Origin: an uncultured Veillonellaceae bacterium
GTDB lineage: Bacteria > Bacillota > Negativicutes > Veillonellales > Dialisteraceae
DNA length: 5,403 nt
Direction of reading: 5' to 3'
NCBI GenBank assembly: GCA_958439155.1
Contig: CAUBUJ010000113.1
Coordinates: forward strand, 1-5,403
A program made the position numbers and the translations under genes. Positions 1 to 3,737 of this stretch are shown here, piece by piece. Below the pieces are notes generated by a model. That model did not search any database. It worked only from the letters and a program-made list of their open reading frames with translations, and was not told the DNA's origin. The first letter of the stretch is position 1. Each line of letters opens with the position of its first letter.

Positions 1-94
1 CCCGCGGGGAGAGGGGCGTATCCACCTGGCCCTGGTAGCGTCCCTCCAGGTTCCACGTGGTCTCGCCGTGACGGATGAGGATGATTCGTACCAT
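1..94 (-). CDS. Histidine phosphatase family protein, N-terminal fragment (possible phosphoserine phosphatase)
   Basis: Reading leftward from an ATG at 94, 31 codons are open to the window edge, so only the N-terminus is visible. Residues 6-12 read LIRHGET, the hallmark of the histidine phosphatase (phosphoglycerate mutase-like) superfamily. His9 would be the phosphorylated catalytic residue and Arg8 a phosphate ligand. The following W-N-x-E-G-R-x-Q-G and D-x-P-L-S also fit the family. The start lies 8 nt after the serA stop, and a GAGG overlapping that stop gives Shine-Dalgarno spacing of 7 nt, so it is very likely co-transcribed and translationally coupled with serA. Some members of this family are metal-independent phosphoserine phosphatases (the PspA/iPSP type of Hydrogenobacter). 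Behind serC-serA that role would complete serine synthesis, but this is inference from position. Alternatives are a phosphoglycerate mutase-like enzyme or alpha-ribazole phosphatase; 31 residues cannot separate them. Confidence 0.85.
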   Translation of the reverse strand, partial: MVRIILIRHGETTWNLEGRYQGQVDTPLSPR

Positions 95-102
95 GGCGCG
101 CC

Positions 103-1695
103 TCAGTGCTTTTCACAGTTGATCACTTTCAGGTCCAGGATGCCGTCAATATTTTTGAGCGCCACCTGCACGTCATTGGGGAGGTCCTTGTCGAGGGCGA
201 CCGCCATGATGTTGGTGCCCTTCTTCGTGGTCCGTCCTACCTGCATGCCGTTGATATTGATCCCTGCCCGGCCGAGGATGCCTGCGATCTGGCCGATCAT
301 ATTGGGCTGGTCCTTATGAGGCGCCACAAGGAGGTATCCCTTCGGTTCGAAGTCCACCAGGTAATCATCGATCTGGACAATCTTCGCTTCTTTCCGGTCG
401 AAGAGGACGCCGGCGATGCGGTGGGTGCCCTTGTCGGTTTCAATGGTGACCGTGACCGACGTGGTAAAGTACCGCCCCTTGCCGGCTTTCACTTCCCGGA
501 TGTCCATGTGCCGTTCTTCGGCGATGTTCCGGGCATTCACGAAATTGACCGTCGCCTGGAGCACCGGCGTGAGGAGGCCTTTGATGACAGCGGTCGTAAG
601 GGGCGCCACTTCCGTGTCCTTCAGCTCGCCGGTGTATTCCACAGTGACCCGGGAAATGTGGCCGTCAGCAAGGTAAATTCCAATATTGCCCATGCGCTCG
701 CAGAGGCCGAAGTAAGGCTGGATCACCGCAAGGGTGCTCTTCGTAATGGGGGATGCGTTCACTGCAGTCGCCACGGGCTCGCCGTGGAGGGCGTCCGCCA
801 CGCCGCGGGCTACGTCGGTAGCAACGCCGATCTGCGCTTCTACGGTGGACGCGCCCAGATGCGGCGTGAGGCATACATTCTTCATGCCCAGGAAGGGATT
901 CTCTTCCGGCAGAAGCGGTTCCTTCGCCCATACATCGATGGCAGCGCCGGCAACCTTGCCGCTCTTCAAGGCGTCTGCCAGATCATCGATCTTGATGACC
1001 GCGCCGCGGCTGGCATTGACGATGCGCACGCCGTCCTTCATCTGGGCAATTTCTTTGGCGGTGATCATGTGGCGGGTCTCATCGGTGAGGGGCGTGTGGA
1101 GGGTGATGTAGTCCGACTGGGCAAGGAGCGTGGGGAGATCCACCAGTTCCACGCCGAGCTGCTTGCCCCGTTCCAGGGGAATGTACGGATCGTAGCCGAT
1201 GGTCTTCATATTGAATGCCTGGAGGCGCTTGGCCACATTCGATCCGACCCGGCCGACGCCGATGATGCCTACCGTCTTATTGAGGAGCTGGATGCCGGTG
1301 AAGCTCTTCCGGTCCCAGCGCCCTTCCATGATGGACTGGTGCGCCTGGGGAATGTGGCGGGTCATGGCGAGCATGAGGGCGATGGTGTGCTCGCACGCGG
1401 CGATCGTATTCGATTCCGGCGTATTCACCACAGTGATGCCGTGCTTCGTGGCAGCGGGAATGTCGATGCCGTCCACGCCGACGCCGGCCCGGCCGATGAC
1501 CTTCAGATTCTTCGCCGCTTCGATCACTTTCCCGGTGATGCGGGTCTGGCTTCTCGTGATGATCGCGTCATAGCTCCCGATGACCTGGCAGAGCTCGTCT
1601 TCGGTCATGTTCGGCTGGATGTCGACGACAAATTCTTTTTCCAGAAATTCCTTCGCTTCTTTCGCTACGTCATTGGTGATGAAAATTTTGTACAT
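103..1695 (-). CDS. serA: D-3-phosphoglycerate dehydrogenase, long form with C-terminal ACT domain
   Basis: A 530-residue protein that oxidises 3-phosphoglycerate to 3-phosphohydroxypyruvate with NAD, the committed step of the phosphorylated serine pathway; cytosolic. Residues 1-95 and about 285-315 form the split substrate-binding domain. The Rossmann domain between them carries GVGRVG (146-151) and Asp169, placed to select NAD over NADP. The catalytic triad of D-2-hydroxyacid dehydrogenases is present: Arg230 in NASRG, Glu259 in AKEP and His279 in TPHLGAST. Residues about 320-450 match the allosteric substrate-binding (intervening) domain of long SerA proteins. An ACT domain follows (about 453-527, with DQPNMIGQIAGILGRAGININ-like spacing), where serine feedback often acts. 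Length of about 530 is typical of this form. AAGGAG at 1703-1708, 7 nt upstream, supports the ATG. The gene starts 40 nt after serC with no terminator between, so it shares the serC T-box leader. Confidence 0.97.
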   Translation of the reverse strand: MYKIFITNDVAKEAKEFLEKEFVVDIQPNMTEDELCQVIGSYDAIITRSQTRITGKVIEAAKNLKVIGRAGVGVDGIDIPAATKHGITVVNTPESNTIAACEHTIALMLAMTRHIPQAHQSIMEGRWDRKSFTGIQLLNKTVGIIGVGRVGSNVAKRLQAFNMKTIGYDPYIPLERGKQLGVELVDLPTLLAQSDYITLHTPLTDETRHMITAKEIAQMKDGVRIVNASRGAVIKIDDLADALKSGKVAGAAIDVWAKEPLLPEENPFLGMKNVCLTPHLGASTVEAQIGVATDVARGVADALHGEPVATAVNASPITKSTLAVIQPYFGLCERMGNIGIYLADGHISRVTVEYTGELKDTEVAPLTTAVIKGLLTPVLQATVNFVNARNIAEERHMDIREVKAGKGRYFTTSVTVTIETDKGTHRIAGVLFDRKEAKIVQIDDYLVDFEPKGYLLVAPHKDQPNMIGQIAGILGRAGININGMQVGRTTKKGTNIMAVALDKDLPNDVQVALKNIDGILDLKVINCEKH

Positions 1696-1735
1696 GGTTC
1701 TTCTCCTTTGTCTTATATTGTAGAAACGGGATTTT

Positions 1736-2806
1736 TTATCCGTTCACCCGCATATATTCTTTCATGAAATCGGCCATCGCCTGTGCCGCTTCCGGCGTGA
1801 CCGCGTTGTACAGGGACACCCGGCACCCGCCGACGAGACGGTGGCCGCCTGTGCCAATGAGATCATGTTCCTTCGCCTTGGCGATGAAATCCTTCTCCAT
1901 AGCAGCGTCTTTCAGATTGAAGGTCACATTCATGCGGCTCCGGTGGGCCTTTTCCGCGTGGCCCCGGTAGAATCCGCCGCTTCCGTCGATCACGTCATAG
2001 AGCGTATCCGCTTTGATTTTGTTTCTCACTTCGAGAGCCGCGGCGCCGCCCATATTTTTCACCCAGTGGAGCATTTTGTTGAGGGTGTAAATGCAGAACA
2101 CCGCCGGCGTATTGTAGGTGGAATCCTTGTCTACAAAAGTCTGGTACCGGAGGAAGGCGGGAAGATCGGTCCGGGCAGTGTGGAGGAAATCCTTCTTGAT
2201 CACCACGAGGGCTGTCCCGGCGGCGCCGAGATTTTTCTGGATCCCTGCCCAGATCATGCCGAACTGGTTGCAGTCCACCACGCGGGAAAGAATGTCGCTG
2301 GACATGTCGCAGATGACCGGTACATCCACCTTCGGGAAATGCCAGTACTCCGTGCCGTAAATGGTATTGTTCGCCGTGATATGAAGGTAATCCGTGCCGG
2401 GCTGGATTGCATAGGTATCAGGAATGTAGGAATAATTCCGGTCCTTCGCGGAATTCGCGTCATAGACCTCGCCGTAGAAAGCGGCCGCGTCCTGCGCCTT
2501 GTGGGCCCACACGCCGGTATCGGCGTAAGCCGCGCGGGTATGGAGGAAATTGTACGCCTCCATAATGAACTGCATGGACCCGCCGCCCTGGATAAAGACG
2601 ATTTCCTGTCCTTCCCGGAGATCCATGAGCTCTCTCAGAAGCGCCTTCGTCTCATCCAGCATGGCCTGGAATTCTTTCGACCGGTGGCTCATCTCGATGA
2701 TGCCCATGCCGGTGCCCTTGTAATCGGTCATTTCGTCCCGGATTTCTTCCAATACAGAAAGCGGCATCGGGGAAGGCCCGGCGTTGAAATTATAAACCCG
2801 TTTCAT
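1736..2806 (-). CDS. serC: Phosphoserine aminotransferase
   Basis: A 356-residue PLP-dependent class V aminotransferase that converts 3-phosphohydroxypyruvate plus glutamate to O-phosphoserine and 2-oxoglutarate; it may also serve pyridoxal phosphate synthesis. Family marks in order: YNFNAGPSPMP at the N-terminus; SHRS (40-43), whose His/Arg bind substrate phosphate; GGGSMQF (74-80), the cofactor phosphate loop; Asp167 in CDMSSD, placed to contact the pyridine nitrogen; Lys191 in GIQKNLGAAG, the Schiff-base lysine; and a C-terminal GGCRVSLYNAV with Arg329. Length is normal for the family. The frame stays open far upstream, to 3076, but that extension runs through the T-box leader. ATG at 2806 is chosen because AGGAGG (2812-2817) lies 5 nt away; the adjacent ATG at 2809 is only 2 nt from it. 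First gene of the operon, with serA 40 nt downstream. Regulated by the upstream T-box, presumably by serine tRNA charging. Confidence 0.97.
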   Translation of the reverse strand: MKRVYNFNAGPSPMPLSVLEEIRDEMTDYKGTGMGIIEMSHRSKEFQAMLDETKALLRELMDLREGQEIVFIQGGGSMQFIMEAYNFLHTRAAYADTGVWAHKAQDAAAFYGEVYDANSAKDRNYSYIPDTYAIQPGTDYLHITANNTIYGTEYWHFPKVDVPVICDMSSDILSRVVDCNQFGMIWAGIQKNLGAAGTALVVIKKDFLHTARTDLPAFLRYQTFVDKDSTYNTPAVFCIYTLNKMLHWVKNMGGAAALEVRNKIKADTLYDVIDGSGGFYRGHAEKAHRSRMNVTFNLKDAAMEKDFIAKAKEHDLIGTGGHRLVGGCRVSLYNAVTPEAAQAMADFMKEYMRVNG

Positions 2807-2811
2807 CATTT

Positions 2812-2817
2812 CCTCCT
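2812..2817 (-). promoter_or_regulatory. serC ribosome binding site
   Basis: A perfect AGGAGG on the minus strand. Two ATG codons follow back to back (2809 and 2806). Spacing is 2 nt to the first and 5 nt to the second, so the second is the more plausible start. The site lies just after the second leader terminator, so it is transcribed only on readthrough. Confidence 0.85.
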
Positions 2818-2828
2818 GTTTTACCCAC

Positions 2829-2865
2829 AATAAAAGAGAAGCGTCCCATGGGACGAGCTTCTCTT
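2829..2865 (-). terminator. Distal leader terminator (T-box module 2)
   Basis: On the minus strand, AAGAGAAGC pairs with GCTTCTCTT, and GTCCC pairs with GGGAC nearer the loop. A 2-nt bulge (TC) interrupts the 5' arm. A short uridine tract (TTTTATT) follows. The 5' arm contains the CGT and CCC needed by the upstream antiterminator, so the two structures exclude each other. It ends about 12 nt before the serC Shine-Dalgarno. Confidence 0.85.
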
Positions 2866-2880
2866 CTCGCGGTGCCACCC
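2850..2880 (-). promoter_or_regulatory. T-box antiterminator, second copy (UGGC)
   Basis: The minus strand carries the T-box core GGGTGGCACCGCG at 2868-2880. It folds in the canonical way: GGG pairs with CCC (helix A1), TGGCACC forms the 7-nt bulge, and GCG pairs with CGT (helix A2). The bulge tetranucleotide UGGC (2874-2877) would pair fully with a tRNA ending GCCA. A G discriminator is the usual base in bacterial serine tRNAs, which fits the operon. No Stem I of its own precedes it: only about 40 nt separate it from the uridine tract of the first terminator. Confidence 0.85.
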
Positions 2881-2924
2881 AAATTCGGTCCGGCGCATGC
2901 AGCAGGGAGCGCGGGGATAGAAAT

Positions 2925-2954
2925 AAAAAAGCCCTCATCCCCAAGGGACGAGAG
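2925..2954 (-). terminator. Proximal leader terminator (T-box module 1)
   Basis: On the minus strand CTCTCGTCCC pairs with GGGATGAGGG across a TTG loop, a 10-bp stem with two G-U pairs, followed by C and six uridines (2925-2930). The 5' arm includes the CGT and CCC used by antiterminator 1, so formation is mutually exclusive. It lies about 120 nt upstream of serC, with a second terminator between. Confidence 0.9.
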
Positions 2955-2971
2955 AACCCGCGATACCACCC
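2945..2971 (-). promoter_or_regulatory. T-box antiterminator, first copy (UGGU)
   Basis: The T-box core GGGTGGTATCGCG begins at 2971 on the minus strand, preceded by AATTT exactly as in the second copy. GGG pairs with CCC, TGGTATC is the 7-nt bulge, and GCG pairs with CGT. The bulge reads UGGU (2965-2968), which would pair best with a tRNA ending ACCA; with the GCCA expected of serine tRNA the last pair would be a U-G wobble. Confidence 0.88.
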
Positions 2972-3137
2972 AAATTGCCATACCGGCCATCTTTCGCTGC
3001 TGTAACGGGCGATCCCGCGGAATTCATCATTCCTCACTCCGAAGCGGAAAGACCATTTCCTCCCGGCAGCTCCCACCAGCCGCTGCCTCTCTGCATGGAT
3101 TCATGATCCCTTCTCCATCATCGCGTTTGTTGCGCTT

Positions 3138-3166
3138 AGTATATGCCTGCCGTGGATTCTTGTCAA
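3138..3166 (-). promoter_or_regulatory. Housekeeping sigma promoter of the serC-serA operon
   Basis: On the minus strand a perfect -35 TTGACA (3161-3166) and a -10 TATACT (3138-3143) are separated by exactly 17 nt. This is near consensus for a sigma-70/sigma-A promoter. Such a strong promoter fits a T-box gene, where control is by leader termination rather than initiation. Expected transcription start is near 3131. Confidence 0.9.
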
Positions 3167-3402
3167 GGGGAAATTTTTGATGCATGGGATGGGATTGGCG
3201 GCGGTGCATCATGCCGCCAGGGTCTAAGGCCTGAGGTCGAAGGTCAAAGGTCTGAGGCCCGCGGCGGATGGTGTATCCTTGTCACGGAGTTTGAAGGCTG
3301 GATCCGAAAATCTGAAGCGGGAAGGAATTTTGCAGATCCAGTGATAAAATTTTCTTATATACGATCAGAAGGGAACGGGACATAGGAAATGTTCAAACAT
3401 TA
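3167..3402. other. Divergent intergenic region
   Basis: These bases separate the serC promoter from the rightward promoter. No convincing gene is present: the short frames lack a ribosome binding site and recognisable protein content. It holds a small inverted repeat (GGCGGC at 3197-3202, GCCGCC at 3213-3218), a second one (TGATGCA at 3178-3184, TGCATCA at 3205-3211) and a heptamer tandem array (3220-3261). Neither inverted repeat has a uridine tract, so terminators are not claimed. From about 3320 on the sequence becomes visibly AT-richer. Confidence 0.7.
3220..3261. repeat. Six-unit heptamer tandem repeat (AGGTCNN)
   Basis: Forty-two bases divide exactly into six 7-nt units with consensus AGGTCNN. 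Units 3, 4 and 5 have a perfect AGGTC core. Unit 1 begins with G, and units 2 and 6 have C in place of T. The last two bases of each unit vary. It is non-coding and lies between two divergent promoters. Function is unknown; slipped-strand copy variation between strains is possible. Confidence 0.75.
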
Positions 3403-3431
3403 TTTACATTTCTAAAAGAAAGGAATATACT
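3403..3431 (+). promoter_or_regulatory. Promoter of the TPS-remnant locus
   Basis: TTTACA (3403-3408) and TATACT (3426-3431) are separated by 17 nt, a near-consensus sigma-70/sigma-A promoter. Transcription would start near 3438, giving a leader of about 58 nt. The -10 and following bases share a 16-nt segment (ATATACTAAGCGYAAC) with the divergent serC promoter. Confidence 0.82.
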
Positions 3432-3483
3432 AAGCGTAACTTCAAGCGATACGGATCATTTCTCCCCCTATGGGATGGTCAAA

Positions 3484-3488
3484 AGGAG
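3484..3488 (+). promoter_or_regulatory. Ribosome binding site choosing the ATG at 3496
   Basis: AGGAG lies 7 nt before the ATG at 3496. An in-frame ATG at 3475 has no Shine-Dalgarno upstream and would put this AGGAG inside the gene, so 3496 is preferred. Starting there also gives a compact, normal signal peptide. Confidence 0.8.
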
Positions 3489-3495
3489 CAGCCCT

Positions 3496-3732
3496 ATGAA
3501 AATGTCAGCAGTGATGGCCTTGGTTATGCTCGGAAGCAGCACGGTGGTGACAGGCACGGCCAGCGCCGCGCCGGGGGAGGACCTTGCGGCAAAACAGCAG
3601 CAGATCATCAATCAAAAAGAACAAGAGCAAACTTCCAAACGAGCAGAACGCAGCCTGCAATACAGAGCCAGTCAGAAGATGACAACGGCCATGCAGGCGG
3701 CTGGCCCGTTGGAAGTTTTTTCTTTGCCGTAA
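3496..3732 (+). CDS. Truncated secreted protein: signal peptide plus TpsB-like N-terminus
   Basis: This 78-residue frame begins with a clear Sec signal peptide: Lys2, a hydrophobic core (about 4-22) and a TASAAPG end, with cleavage probably after the Ala pair near residue 25. The mature part is short, charged and rich in Gln/Glu (KQQQIINQKEQEQ), followed by basic residues (KRAER). A Gln/Glu-rich segment directly after the signal peptide is usual for TpsB/ShlB/FhaC transporters, whose mature N-terminus precedes POTRA domains. No POTRA domain or beta-barrel follows: the frame stops at 3730-3732. The adjacent downstream frame is the C-terminal part of a TpsA exoprotein, the natural partner normally encoded next to tpsB. 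I read this as the 5' end of a tpsB gene cut by a deletion. It has a good promoter and ribosome binding site, so it is probably expressed. The TpsB assignment rests on composition and context only; a small independent exported protein is the alternative. Confidence 0.6.
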   Translation: MKMSAVMALVMLGSSTVVTGTASAAPGEDLAAKQQQIINQKEQEQTSKRAERSLQYRASQKMTTAMQAAGPLEVFSLP

Positions 3733-3737
3733 AAGCC

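Larger units (their letters stand above)
2829..3131 (-). ncRNA. T-box riboswitch leader of serC-serA with two antiterminator/terminator modules
   Basis: The leader starts about 7 nt after the promoter -10 box and ends before the serC Shine-Dalgarno. Stem I lies at about 3022-3120. Its distal part shows the AGAGA bulge sequence (3088-3092) and a GGCAGC/GCTGCC hairpin (3065-3087) whose 11-nt loop contains GGTGGGA, a match to the conserved apical loop. The specifier strand contains UCU (3050-3052) and UCC (3046-3048), both serine codons; which one is read cannot be settled by eye. A CGGG-ATCG-CCCG hairpin at 3006-3017 is the likely Stem III and is followed by the familiar GTTA linker. Two antiterminator/terminator modules follow. 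By known T-box behaviour, uncharged tRNA would stabilise antitermination and switch on the operon; the serine identity is inferred from the genes controlled and the candidate codons. Confidence 0.9.

Noticed and set aside
90..105. GGCGCGCC next to CCATGG between serA and the phosphatase gene, resembling cloning sites
   Set aside because: These palindromes fall in a natural stop-to-start gap with intact genes on both sides; no vector sequence is seen.
106..1767. A 553-codon plus-strand frame antisense to serA
   Set aside because: It is longer than serA, but the minus strand carries every catalytic motif of the dehydrogenase. The plus-strand product has no recognisable domain, no ribosome binding site, and fits the antisense shadow expected of a GC-rich gene.
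1841..2833. A 330-codon plus-strand frame antisense to serC
   Set aside because: Same reasoning: serC is unmistakable on the other strand, and the antisense product shows no family motif or start signal.
2807..3076. N-terminal extension of serC through the leader
   Set aside because: The frame is open, but it crosses both terminators and both T-boxes, and SerC proteins begin at the YNFNAGP segment, preceded here by a perfect Shine-Dalgarno.
3197..3218. Inverted repeat that could be a terminator
   Set aside because: The 6-bp arms enclose a 10-nt loop, no uridine tract follows on either strand, and it lies upstream of both divergent genes.
3329..3360. Possible second rightward promoter (TTGCAG with a TATAT-like box)
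   Set aside because: Spacing to the best -10 candidate is off (about 19 nt or more), and the promoter at 3403-3431 is far better.
3143..3385. An 80-codon plus-strand frame in the intergenic region
   Set aside because: No ribosome binding site, overlaps the serC promoter and the heptamer array, and has no protein-like pattern.
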